Shown: piece by piece, positions 45,222 to 53,391 of the stretch
How positions within the stretch are numbered: position 1 is the stretch's first letter
Layout of the letters: each line of letters opens with the position of its first letter
Assembly (NCBI RefSeq): GCF_000731315.1
Contig: NZ_HG938354.1
Location: 620,001-684,000 of the forward strand
Direction of reading: 5' to 3'
Length of the DNA: 64,000 nt
From: Neorhizobium galegae bv. orientalis str. HAMBI 540
GTDB lineage: Bacteria > Pseudomonadota > Alphaproteobacteria > Rhizobiales > Rhizobiaceae
Notes under the pieces: model-generated
The model's input: only the letters and a program-made list of their open reading frames with translations
Told to the model about the DNA's origin: nothing
The model's database searches: none
Translations under genes and position numbers: made by a program

Positions 45222-45965
45222 ATGATCCTGCGTGGCATAGCGGGTTTGATCGCAACCCTCGTCCTGTGGACGGCGATCGTCGTCATCTTCAGGGTTCCGG
45301 CATTCCTTCTGCCGGGACCGCTGGAGGTGTTCGCACGTCTGCTCTTCCTGTTCGAAAATGCCAAGCTTTTCCGGCACATCGGCGTTACGCTCACGGAGAT
45401 CGTCGCAGGTTTTGTAATCGGGACGGCGGTCGGCATTCTTGCCGGAGTCGTCTTCGCGCGGCTTCCCCGGGTCGAACGCTTTGCCACGCCGCTTATCCTG
45501 CTTCTGCAGACCGCACCGAAGATCGCGATCGCGCCCCTGCTGCTGTTGTGGCTGGGGATCGGGCCAACGCCCAAGATCGTGCTGATCGCGATCGTCACCT
45601 TTTTCCCCGTCATGTCCGGCATGGTGACCGGTCTGCGTTACGGGGAAGGCAGTTTTCGTGATCTCGGCGCGGTGCTGAAGCTCAGCCCCTGGCAGAGCTT
45701 CTGGCATATCGAACTGCCGTCGGCGCTGCCGGCGGTGCTTGCCGGCATGGCGGTTGCAACGACACTTGCGATGACCGCCGCCGTCATCGGCGAATTGATG
45801 GGCGCCAACGAGGGCATCGGCTATCTGTTGTCCTCCGGCCAGGAAAACAGCGATACTGCCGTCGTCATCGGCATGGTGCTCCTGCTGTCGCTGATCGGCT
45901 GGGCCTTCTACGAGGTCATCGAACTGATCCGCCGCCGTTCGCTCGGCCGGTTTCAACTGAGCTGA
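45222..45965 (+). CDS. NitT/TauT-type ABC importer permease (second of two)
   Basis: This 247-residue permease starts 'MILRGIAGLIATLVLWTAIV' and has the loop 'SFRDLGAVLKLSPWQSFWHI'. It is related to, but clearly different from, the permease at 42660. Together with the single ATPase and binding protein it would make a heterodimeric pore. Confidence 0.92.
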   Translation: MILRGIAGLIATLVLWTAIVVIFRVPAFLLPGPLEVFARLLFLFENAKLFRHIGVTLTEIVAGFVIGTAVGILAGVVFARLPRVERFATPLILLLQTAPKIAIAPLLLLWLGIGPTPKIVLIAIVTFFPVMSGMVTGLRYGEGSFRDLGAVLKLSPWQSFWHIELPSALPAVLAGMAVATTLAMTAAVIGELMGANEGIGYLLSSGQENSDTAVVIGMVLLLSLIGWAFYEVIELIRRRSLGRFQLS

Positions 45966-45976
45966 CTGGTTAGGTC

Positions 45977-47167
45977 ATGGCGCGTGTTTTCCTCTGTGTC
46001 CTCGATTCCGTCGGCTGTGGCGGCGCGCCGGATGCGGCCCGCTACGGGGACGAAGGCTCGAATACCGTGCTTCATATTGCCGAGGCCTGTGCCGCTGGGC
46101 GTGCGGAAGAGGGGCGCAGCGGTCTGCTGAAAGTTCCGAACCTCGACGCATTGGGATTGGGTGCAGCGATCCAGCTCGCGTCGGGCAGGACGGCGCCCGG
46201 TCTCGGCGCGGCACCGATCGGTCGCTGGGGTGCGGCGGAGGAAATCTCTGCGGGCAAGGATACCCAGAGCGGTCATTGGGAGCTCGCCGGCGTGGCGGTC
46301 ACCCGTGACTGGCATTATTTCTCGCGCACGATACCGGCATTTCCGGATGAGCTGATGGCCGAACTCGCAACACGCTCAGGCATCCCCGGAACGCTTGCGA
46401 ATTGCCATGCTTCGGGCACCGAGGTGCTCGACCGGTTCGGTGCCGAACACATCGCGACCGGCAAGCCGATCGTTTATACCTCCGCCGACAGCGTCGTGCA
46501 GATTGCAGCCCATGAAGCCCATTTTGGTCTCGACCGTCTGCTCGATCTTTGCCGGATCGCCGCCGAAATCTTTCATCCGCTGAATGTCGGCAGGATCATT
46601 GCCAGGCCCTTCGTCGGCGCGGCGCCAGGCGCCTTTGTCCGCACCGCAAACCGCAAGGATTTTGCCATCGCCCCTCCGGACGGAACGATCTGCGACCGGG
46701 TGGTTACTGCAGGCGGTGCGGTCCATGCGGTCGGCAAGATCGGCGACATCTTTGCCTACAAGGGCATTACTGACGTCTCCAAGGGCAGGGACGACATGGC
46801 GCTCTTCGACCATGTGCTTGGCTGGTGCCGCCGTGCCGAGCCGGGCGATCTGGTCTTTGCCAATTTCATCGAGTTCGACAGTCTCTGGGGCCATCGCCGC
46901 GACGTTTCAGGCTATGCCCGCGCGCTCGAAACCTTCGACGCTCGCCTGCCGGAACTGACAGGGCGTCTGCGTAGCGATGATCTCTTGATCATCACCGCAG
47001 ACCATGGCAACGACCCGACCTGGGTGGGCACCGATCACACCCGCGAGCGGGTGCCGGTGTTGGCGACGGGGCCAGGCACAAAACCCGCGGAGCTGGGTAT
47101 CTGCGGGTTTGGTCATGTGGCGGAGATGATCGCGGCGCATCTCGCGCTGCCCAAAGGGGCTAACTAG
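45977..47167 (+). CDS. deoB: Phosphopentomutase
   Basis: This 396-residue alkaline-phosphatase-fold enzyme is DeoB. It interconverts (deoxy)ribose-1-phosphate and ribose-5-phosphate with two Mn ions. Landmarks are the metal ligand D10 ('FLCVLDSVGCGGAPDA'), the phosphorylated Thr96 in 'AGKDTQSGHWEL' and 'IITADHGNDPTWVGTDHTRE' near the C-terminus. It follows the second permease by 11 nt and completes a nucleoside route with the phosphorylase. Its stop codon overlaps that of the convergent permease (CTAG), so no terminator separates the two operons. Confidence 0.96.
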   Translation: MARVFLCVLDSVGCGGAPDAARYGDEGSNTVLHIAEACAAGRAEEGRSGLLKVPNLDALGLGAAIQLASGRTAPGLGAAPIGRWGAAEEISAGKDTQSGHWELAGVAVTRDWHYFSRTIPAFPDELMAELATRSGIPGTLANCHASGTEVLDRFGAEHIATGKPIVYTSADSVVQIAAHEAHFGLDRLLDLCRIAAEIFHPLNVGRIIARPFVGAAPGAFVRTANRKDFAIAPPDGTICDRVVTAGGAVHAVGKIGDIFAYKGITDVSKGRDDMALFDHVLGWCRRAEPGDLVFANFIEFDSLWGHRRDVSGYARALETFDARLPELTGRLRSDDLLIITADHGNDPTWVGTDHTRERVPVLATGPGTKPAELGICGFGHVAEMIAAHLALPKGAN

Positions 47168-47937
47168 CCGCCGATGCCGAAGGTGGCTCCCCGCGTCGCC
47201 CAGCCGGTCATGCGGCGTTCTATGAAGGCGAAAATCATATACATGAGGACGCCCATGAGCGCGATGACGACAAGGCCTGCAAACACAAGCGGGATCCGGA
47301 AATTGGCGGACGCCTGGGTCATCAGCGTTCCGATACCCCGGTTGGAGGCAAGCGTTTCCGAGATGACGGATCCCACAAATGCAAGCGTGATCGAGATCTT
47401 CAGCGACGCGAACAGGTAAGGCATGGAACGTGGAATGCCGACCTTGCGGACGACATCGAGTTGACTTGCGCCCAGCGAGCGCAAGACGTCGCGCAGGTCA
47501 GTCTCGATTGTCGCGAGACCTGTCGCAACGTTTACCGCAATCGGGAAGAAGCTCAGCATGAACGCGGTGATCACGGCGGGTATGGTGCCTATGCCGAACC
47601 ACACGACAAGGATAGGTACGATCGCAACCTTCGGCACCGAGTTGAAGCCGACGAGCAGCGGATAAAGGCTCGTATAGGCGAGCCTGGACGATCCCACCAG
47701 CACACCGAGAACCGCGCCGAATCCCACCGCGACGGCGAAGCCGATGACCGTCGTTAGCAGCGTCTGGCTCGAATGAAACCAGATGATATAGGCGTTCTCA
47801 TAAAGGGCCGCTGCGATCATCGTGGGGGATGGCAGGACGAAAGGCGGGATATCAAAAGCTTTGCAGGCGAGCTCCCACAGGACAAGCAGGATAACCGGCA
47901 AAGCCACAGGGCCGACACGTTCCAACATGCTCATCAT
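47164..47937 (-). CDS. NitT/TauT-type ABC importer permease (second system)
   Basis: This 257-residue permease of the SsuC/ThiX family has the helix 'PVALPVILLVLWELACKAF', then 'FVLPSPTMIAAAL' and the loop 'DLRDVLRSLGASQLDVVRKV'. It overlaps the ATPase stop by 4 nt and ends tail-to-tail on deoB. This importer, on the minus strand, is divergent from the XRE regulator at 49952. Confidence 0.93.
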   Translation of the reverse strand: MMSMLERVGPVALPVILLVLWELACKAFDIPPFVLPSPTMIAAALYENAYIIWFHSSQTLLTTVIGFAVAVGFGAVLGVLVGSSRLAYTSLYPLLVGFNSVPKVAIVPILVVWFGIGTIPAVITAFMLSFFPIAVNVATGLATIETDLRDVLRSLGASQLDVVRKVGIPRSMPYLFASLKISITLAFVGSVISETLASNRGIGTLMTQASANFRIPLVFAGLVVIALMGVLMYMIFAFIERRMTGWATRGATFGIGG

Positions 47938-48749
47938 GCCTTTCCTGCTGGTTTTGCGGGTGCGATTTCAATCGGCATTCTTTGCGAGCGGATATCCGAG
48001 CGCAGGTCCATGACGTTTGCGTTGAACGCGGGATCCAGGAAGGTCTGCTCGCCTCTCGGCCGGCTGAACGCCGACGTGTCGACCGTCCGAACAACCCGGC
48101 CCGGCCTGTTGGACATCACATGAACGCTGTCTGCCAGATAAAGCGCCTCTCTGAGGTCGTGGGTCACCAGAATGGCCGTGAAGTGCCGTTCCAGCCAGAT
48201 CGCCTGCAGCACATCCCACAATTCCTCGCGCGTGAATGCATCGAGTGCACCGAAGGGCTCATCGAGCATCAGCAGTCGCGGCTGGTGGATCAACGACCGG
48301 CAAAGAGACACGCGTTGCTGCATGCCGCCGGAAAGCTGCCACGGATAATGACTTGCAAAACTCTCCAGTCCCACGATCCGCAGAAGATCCATGGCCCGGT
48401 CGACGAATTCCTGTTTCTTCGCGCGGAACTGATGGCGCTCGGGACGAACGACTTCGAGAGGGAGCAGGACGTTTTCCAATGTCGTCCGCCAGGGCAAAAG
48501 ATTCGGATTTTGAAACGCCATTCCGACGATGCTGACCGGGCCTGAGATTTCGTGCTGATCGACCACAACGGCGCCGGTGGTGGCGGGCATCAAGCCCGTC
48601 ACCAATTTCATCAGCGAGGATTTCCCGCAGCCGGACGGTCCGACCACCGCCGCGAAGGACCCTTCTTCGACCTTCATATTAAGGCCTGATACCGCCGGCG
48701 TCTTGCCGTAGGAAAGGCTGACGTCAATCAATTCGACGAGGTTCTTCAT
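47934..48749 (-). CDS. NitT/TauT-type ABC importer ATPase (second system)
   Basis: This 271-residue ATPase has Walker A 'GPSGCGKSSLMKLVTG', Q-loop 'AFQNPNLLPWRTTL', signature 'LSGGMQQRVSLCRSLIHQP', Walker B 'LLMLDEPFGALDAFTRE' and H-loop 'VTHDLREALYLAD'. It lies 56 nt after the binding-protein gene and overlaps the permease start by 4 nt. Confidence 0.94.
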   Translation of the reverse strand: MKNLVELIDVSLSYGKTPAVSGLNMKVEEGSFAAVVGPSGCGKSSLMKLVTGLMPATTGAVVVDQHEISGPVSIVGMAFQNPNLLPWRTTLENVLLPLEVVRPERHQFRAKKQEFVDRAMDLLRIVGLESFASHYPWQLSGGMQQRVSLCRSLIHQPRLLMLDEPFGALDAFTREELWDVLQAIWLERHFTAILVTHDLREALYLADSVHVMSNRPGRVVRTVDTSAFSRPRGEQTFLDPAFNANVMDLRSDIRSQRMPIEIAPAKPAGKA

Positions 48750-48805
48750 CCGGGCCGCCAGGAATGTCGTTTCGGAACGATTATGAGATGCTTGCTGGGA
48801 ATTGC

Positions 48806-49831
48806 TTACTTGGGCGGCATCCGTTCGGCTGACGGCGGGAGGTATTCGGTCGTGTAGACCTTATCGGCAGCGGGTGCCGCGATTTTGTAGGCGTCGCTGT
48901 TCGTTTTGATCGTCAACGCCATGCGGGCAGGATCTACGTAGCCGAGACCATTCGCTTCGAACGAAGGGGATTTCAGAACACCCTTGTCCAACAGGAATTT
49001 CAGGCGTGCCGCCTCGAGTTTGACGTCATAGAGCGGCTCGATTTCCTTCATCGCCTGCATGCCGGCCTCCGGGTTTTTCAGGAGAGCGATGGTGCCGGCG
49101 ATCGAGGCCTTGACGAAGCCCTTGATGACGTCCGGGTGCTTGGCGATATAGTTCGGGGTTGCAACCAGCGCGCTTCCATAAAGGTCGAGCCCATTGTCGG
49201 CATAACCAAGCACAGTGATATCCTTTTCCGGTACGCCAGCCGAAATGAGGTTGAAGACAGACGTCGAGGAGAAGCCGGAGATCGCATCCACCTGGCCCTG
49301 CACCAGCATCGTCTCACGCAGGTTCGGCGCGATGGTGACCCAGTTGATCGAGGCGGGGTCGATCTTGTTTGCCTTGGCGAACGCGCTGAACATCAGGCGG
49401 CTTGAATCGGCTTCCGGAGCACCGATCTTCTTGCCGGCAAGGTCTGCCGGCGACTTGATGCCGCTCTTGGCAAGAGTAATGATCGAGTTGGGGGTCCTGT
49501 CGAACACCTGATAGAACGCAATCAGATACCGATCGGGGTTTTCGGCATTGAACTTGATGAGCGAATTGATATCGGTGAACCCGATGTCGTAGGCGCCCGC
49601 TGCGACTTTAACGATGGTATCGCCCGAGCCATAGCCCCGGTCCATGGTGACGTTCAGCCCATTGGCCTGGAAATCTTTGTTTTTAAGGGCAAGACCCCAG
49701 ATGGCATGGTTCCCCTGCAAGGTCCAATCTAGCGAGAACTTCACCGGCGTCAGGTTCTGCGCGATACCGGAAACGGCGGAGCTGACCAGTGTCCCTGCGG
49801 CAAGCAGGATTGCTGCAATTGCTTTCATCAT
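48806..49831 (-). CDS. NitT/TauT-type solute-binding protein (ThiY/NMT1-like, second system)
   Basis: This 341-residue binding protein has a signal peptide ending near 'AVSGIAQ', then 'VKFSLDWTLQGNHAIWGLAL', a classic opening of ThiY/NMT1-like pyrimidine-precursor binders. 'VAAGAYDIGFTDINSLIKF' and 'KSPADLAGKKIGAPEADSS' follow. AGGGGAC sits before the ATG at 49831; a GTG at 49837 is an alternative. It is the first gene of an importer divergent from the second XRE regulator. A pyrimidine-like ligand is the best guess. Confidence 0.92.
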   Translation of the reverse strand: MMKAIAAILLAAGTLVSSAVSGIAQNLTPVKFSLDWTLQGNHAIWGLALKNKDFQANGLNVTMDRGYGSGDTIVKVAAGAYDIGFTDINSLIKFNAENPDRYLIAFYQVFDRTPNSIITLAKSGIKSPADLAGKKIGAPEADSSRLMFSAFAKANKIDPASINWVTIAPNLRETMLVQGQVDAISGFSSTSVFNLISAGVPEKDITVLGYADNGLDLYGSALVATPNYIAKHPDVIKGFVKASIAGTIALLKNPEAGMQAMKEIEPLYDVKLEAARLKFLLDKGVLKSPSFEANGLGYVDPARMALTIKTNSDAYKIAAPAADKVYTTEYLPPSAERMPPK

Positions 49832-49928
49832 TATCACGTCCCCTTTTTTGATGTTGTAAACGAGCTATCTCAAAATTTAGACGATGTCCATAATATTTAG
49901 ACAAGGCATATAAAATGAAGTATCCCTC

Positions 49929-49946
49929 GTTCTCAATGAGGAGAAT
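49929..49946. promoter_or_regulatory. Imperfect operator GTTCTCA-N4-GGAGAAT over the ribosome-binding site
   Basis: The layout (7-4-7) and core TTCTCA match the sites at 40699 and 41749, with one mismatch in the inner core of the second arm. It ends 5 nt before the XRE start codon and overlaps the GAGGAG ribosome-binding site. This suggests autorepression by the regulator at 49952. The binding-protein gene starts 97 nt away on the other strand. Confidence 0.5.
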
Positions 49947-49951
49947 CGCTG

Positions 49952-50854
49952 ATGTCGGAAAGGCGAACGATGCCGGCGGAGGAGGCCGGCATACTGAAGG
50001 ATATCGGCCAGCGGCTGAATGCGTATCGCCTGGCGCACGGCCTGTCTCCTGAAATGCTTGCCGACAAGCTCGGCGTTTCCCGTGCCGCCCTTTACCGGGC
50101 GGAAAAAGGAGAAATCCTCAAGATTGAAACCCTCGTTCGCATCAGCCGTGTGCTGGACGTCTCTCTGCCCAATCTCCTGGGGGTAGGTATCGAATATGTG
50201 GATACCGCCTTGGGTTTTTTCGAGCGAATGCGTCAGATTGAGGCCGAGAGCGAGCAGATCATCGGCTTCTTCGGTCCTCTTTCCTATCTCCTGACGTCGC
50301 CAGCATATGACGAGATGCTCGCGCTTGCGATGGATGACCTGAGATCCAAGGACGACGAGACCGCGACGGCCATCGACAGGCTTCTGTTGGTCCTCCGGGA
50401 GCGTAAGGAAGCCTATCAACGCCGCCGCCCCCTCCTGGTCAACCTGATCGCAGCCTCCGAGCTGCGACGGTTTTTGTCGAATGGGCTGATTGGGCGCGAT
50501 GATCTCTCAGCTTCGGACCGGCGAAATCGACAGTCCATGGCCAGGTCCGAGGTAAAACACATTGTCGAGCTCGTCAAAAAGCCGTCCATTGGCGTTCAGA
50601 TAGCGGTTGTGCCGGGCCTTGTTCCGGCGACGAATTTTCAGATCTTTCGGCAGGCGGGGCGCTCTGTTCTTGCGATCAGCCCGTTTCGCCTTGGAGAACA
50701 GCCAAACGTCAGGGTCGGGGTCGGGATCATCACCGCATCGCTGGAAGGCGTGAAACTGCATGAGGAAATTGCCCGCAGGATGTGGGAGAGCGCGCTGAAG
50801 GGCGAGGATGCGATCGATCTCATCAGCAGCATGATGGCTGAAACGCGACATTGA
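49952..50854 (+). CDS. XRE-family regulator, paralogue of the one at 40788
   Basis: This 300-residue protein has an XRE helix-turn-helix in about residues 15-75 ('LSPEMLADKLGVSRAALYRA') and a C-terminal region aligned along its whole length with the regulator at 40788 ('FFERMRQIEAESEQI', 'LSYLLTSPAYDEML', 'NFQIFRQAGRSVLAISPFRL'). It is divergent from the second NitT/TauT importer. The two regulators probably arose by duplication and may respond to related ligands. Confidence 0.9.
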   Translation: MSERRTMPAEEAGILKDIGQRLNAYRLAHGLSPEMLADKLGVSRAALYRAEKGEILKIETLVRISRVLDVSLPNLLGVGIEYVDTALGFFERMRQIEAESEQIIGFFGPLSYLLTSPAYDEMLALAMDDLRSKDDETATAIDRLLLVLRERKEAYQRRRPLLVNLIAASELRRFLSNGLIGRDDLSASDRRNRQSMARSEVKHIVELVKKPSIGVQIAVVPGLVPATNFQIFRQAGRSVLAISPFRLGEQPNVRVGVGIITASLEGVKLHEEIARRMWESALKGEDAIDLISSMMAETRH

Positions 50855-50956
50855 AAATGTTGCACAGGACCGATCCAGTTTGCAGAACTGGATGCAATGG
50901 TTGCCATCCATACATCAGTTATTGAGCCTCTATATGATCGGAAAGTGAGTTTCCTT

Positions 50957-51610
50957 ATGTCTTCGCCTTCAGCCATTCTTCTCGACCTCGATGGGACCTT
51001 GATCGACTCAGAGCCGGGCATCCTGTCCAGCTGCCGCGCGGCCTTGCGGGCTCTCGGCCATACGACAGATCCGGCAATGGACATCGCCTCGATCATCGGG
51101 CCGCCGATCGAAGACGTCATGCGCTATCTTCTCCAGCCATTCGGCGACAGTCGCGTGTCGGAAGCGGTCGAGGCATATCGTGAAGACTATGGGACGCGGG
51201 GCCTGCTGCTCAGCGAGCTCTACGACGGAATTGCAGACGCTCTTTTTGCGATGCGGGAAACGGGTGTGAGCTTATATCTGGCAACGTCGAAACGGGCGGT
51301 GTTTGCTCGGAAGATTCTTGAGAACAAAAATCTGGCTCCGCTTTTCGACGGCATCTACGGTTCGGTGCCCGGCCAGGATATCGACCACAAGCCGGAATTG
51401 ATCTCCCACATTCTGGCGGAGAACGGTCTGACCGCGGATCAGTGCATCATGGTCGGCGATCGCAAATTCGACGTCGCCGGCGCTCATGCCAACCGCATGC
51501 GGGCGATTGGTGTCCTGTGGGGATATGGCAGCCGCGAGGAACTGGAGATCGCCGGGGCGGACCGCTTGATCGAGACGCCGGCCGAATTGCCTGGCAGGTT
51601 TCGATGGTGA
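50957..51610 (+). CDS. HAD-family phosphatase (Gph/nucleotidase-like)
   Basis: This 217-residue haloacid dehalogenase-like phosphatase has D10 and D12 in 'LLDLDGTLIDSEPG', the Thr/Ser motif in 'LYLATSKR' and the C-terminal 'IMVGDRKFDVAGAHAN'. The cap domain size fits phosphoglycolate phosphatase or small-molecule nucleotidases. Beside nucleoside genes a 5'-nucleotidase role is attractive but unproven. The ATG at 50957 gives the proper N-terminal strand; longer frames are not supported. Confidence 0.88.
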   Translation: MSSPSAILLDLDGTLIDSEPGILSSCRAALRALGHTTDPAMDIASIIGPPIEDVMRYLLQPFGDSRVSEAVEAYREDYGTRGLLLSELYDGIADALFAMRETGVSLYLATSKRAVFARKILENKNLAPLFDGIYGSVPGQDIDHKPELISHILAENGLTADQCIMVGDRKFDVAGAHANRMRAIGVLWGYGSREELEIAGADRLIETPAELPGRFRW

Positions 51611-51775
51611 CTCTGATGTCCATCGTCCAAGGCGATAGGTCGAGCACGTCGAGGATTTGAGAAGTTAAGCGCGCCACGACACGACGGTAGCGTATATCTG
51701 TTCGATTTGTTGGAACATGCGGTGATCACGCTGTGAGGATGGACATTTCTCGCCTCAGGTCGAAGAAGTGGTGGT

Positions 51776-51994
51776 ATTCGCCGCGGACAGCTTTTTCTCG
51801 TTTTCGAATCCGGTCTGGCAGCCCTATCCCTCGGAATGAAGCAGGCCGCTGGCCTTGGTCTGATCCTGGACGCCAAGCGGCGCGACATCGGAGCCACCGC
51901 GTCCGCCTATACCCGTATCTATCTCACGCCCGCCTCGGAAGGCGGAAGCAGTGATTTCGAGGCTGATCGCCTGACGGTGAACCCGCTGATGGGC
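51776..51994 (+). pseudogene. pyrF: pyrF fragment (orotidine 5'-phosphate decarboxylase, long type)
   Basis: In the plus frame beginning at 51812 the translation reads GLAALSLGMKQAAGLG, then 'LILDAKRRDIGATASAYT' and 'ADRLTVNPLMG'. These are the catalytic segments of the long-type OMP decarboxylase (DAKRGDIGSTAxAYA, TVNPYxG). Just upstream another frame gives 'VVFAADSFF', so a frameshift is likely near 51795-51805. The N-terminus and everything after about 51994 are missing. It cannot be functional. It ends where a recombinase fragment on the other strand begins. Confidence 0.75.
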
Positions 51995-52166
51995 CGACAC
52001 CAGGCGGCGGATGCTTTCAGTCCGAGGCGTAGGCCTTACGGGTATTGGAGGAGCTTGCCGCCTCGACATAACCACGGGCACGTTCGGTCAGATCTTGCCG
52101 ATGCGCCGGCAGGGCAGGGGGCTCGTTATCAGCCAGCACGATGGCTTGAGCGGATCCGGTCGACAT
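51995..52166 (-). pseudogene. Truncated tyrosine recombinase (integrase) N-terminus
   Basis: From the ATG at 52166 on the minus strand a 49-codon frame ends 'LTERARGYVEAASSS' and 'NTRKAYASD'. This is the SAM-like core-binding start of a plasmid or transposon tyrosine recombinase (family pattern SxNTRxAYxxDWxxFxxWC). A stop follows at 52017. After a one-base shift 'AAWCR' continues the family pattern, then the homology ends against the pyrF fragment. The gene is truncated and frameshifted. It lies 17 nt downstream of vapC on the same strand. Confidence 0.72.
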
Positions 52167-52183
52167 TGCATCGTCGGCCGTGG

Positions 52184-52570
52184 TTACGCCGCCTGGACAT
52201 CGGTTTGAGAGAAGTCGTTACCCTTAAACAGCAGCGGTTCGCCAGTCGCTTTCGCCAGAGCATAAGCAAAGCAGTCGCCGAAGTTGAGACCGGCCTTGTG
52301 ACGGCCTTTACCGAAATCCAGAAAAGCCTGTCGGGCCAGTTCGCCGTGATCAAGAGTGACAGGCTCGACGATGATGCCGGCGCGCCGGAGGAAAGCCTCG
52401 GCCTGGCGCATACCATCAAGGCCGAGCTGGCCTTCCACCACCATCGATAACTCCACGTAGTTCGCTACGCTGATCCGCGTGAGCTCGACCTCATGGATGG
52501 CCTTAACAAACCTCGCCGCCTCGGGCTCACGATAAAGAATTGCGACCAGCGCCGAAGTGTCGACGATCAT
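52184..52570 (-). CDS. vapC: VapC-type PIN-domain ribonuclease toxin
   Basis: This 128-residue PIN-domain protein has the acidic residues D4 ('[12 protein letters not shown]'), E40 ('ANYVELSMV'), D99 ('[12 protein letters not shown]') and D119 ('FKGNDFSQT'), so the Mg-binding active site looks intact. VapC toxins cut tRNA or rRNA. It overlaps the antitoxin gene by 4 nt (ATGA). The pair borders a recombinase fragment, as expected for an element maintained on a plasmid or island. Confidence 0.93.
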   Translation of the reverse strand: MIVDTSALVAILYREPEAARFVKAIHEVELTRISVANYVELSMVVEGQLGLDGMRQAEAFLRRAGIIVEPVTLDHGELARQAFLDFGKGRHKAGLNFGDCFAYALAKATGEPLLFKGNDFSQTDVQAA

Positions 52571-52815
52571 TTTGGCAGGCCGTTCTCGTCATAAAGGAAA
52601 TCGGCATGATCGACATAGGGGCGTTTGACGTTCGCTGCAGCGCGATCTGCGATCGCGAGAAGCTCCTCGACGCTGGCCCGGCCTTTTCGGCGTTCGATCT
52701 TGGCAAAACGCTCACGCAACGCCTCGGTGACGACACGGGTCATGCTTTCTCCCGTGGCGTGGGAGATCGCCTGTGCCAGGCGATGGGCTTCCGGATCCTT
52801 GATGCTGAGGCTCAT
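52567..52815 (-). CDS. vapB: VapB-type antitoxin
   Basis: This 82-residue protein begins '[20 protein letters not shown]', the ribbon-helix-helix pattern of the PSK/VapB antitoxin group, and ends with a basic and then acidic tail that would wrap the toxin. The start at 52815 is chosen for the RHH motif; an ATG five codons upstream is possible. It is encoded directly before vapC with a 4-nt overlap. Confidence 0.9.
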   Translation of the reverse strand: MSLSIKDPEAHRLAQAISHATGESMTRVVTEALRERFAKIERRKGRASVEELLAIADRAAANVKRPYVDHADFLYDENGLPK

Positions 52816-52831
52816 GTGGATAGCTCTCATA

Positions 52832-52853
52832 TAGAAAAATAGCGTTCTTTCTA
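52832..52853. promoter_or_regulatory. Inverted repeat upstream of vapB, candidate VapBC operator
   Basis: TAGAAA at 52832-52837 and TTTCTA at 52848-52853 form 6-bp arms with a 10-nt spacer, starting 16 nt before the vapB ATG in an AT-rich promoter-like stretch. VapBC complexes autoregulate through such repeats. Confidence 0.45.
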
Positions 52854-53391
52854 GATTTCTACATAAAAATATTGTCGCATTCAAGTGCCCAAGACAACGT
52901 CGATAATGCCAGGTTATCGGTCATTTGGACCCGAATTTGGCCGCGCGAACCTTGGAAAGCCGTCAGAATTCCCGCTCGATGTCAAAAGATGTCAGATAGC
53001 CGAGCGATGCGGGCTTTACGCGCAGGCTGCTCATGAAGGGCACTGCAAGGGTCTCAGGTTTGCGGATCGCTTTCATCGCATGCAAATCTGCGGCTCGCTA
53101 TTGAGGGACAGATGAGCCTCTCCGGCCGCTACCGACATCCGCAACAAAACGCGCGTGGCCGCTTCTTCGACGTTGTTGACCTGGTCAACCGGCTGGAAAC
53201 GGAAACGCGTAGCGGCAAGCACAGTCGCATCGTCGTCATTGGCGCAACCTCGTGTTCCCATTGGCCTGATGAAGAGAGGGTCTACTGCCCAGCTTATCAT
53301 TTGGGCAATTTATACGTTGCGCATTTTTTTGAGTATGCGATATTTGAATTAACAATAGTCGATGCTGCATTTTGCGCATTATGGGTCGGCG
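52854..53391. other. Unassigned region between vapBC and LysR
   Basis: About 540 bases hold no gene I can support. Short minus-strand frames in two registers ('MISWAVDPLFIRPMG' starting at 53300, and a second ending 'GYLTSFDIEREF') may be pieces of one decayed gene, but I could not recognise the family. From 53295 to 53360 the sequence is AT-rich and probably carries the LysR promoter. Confidence 0.35.
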
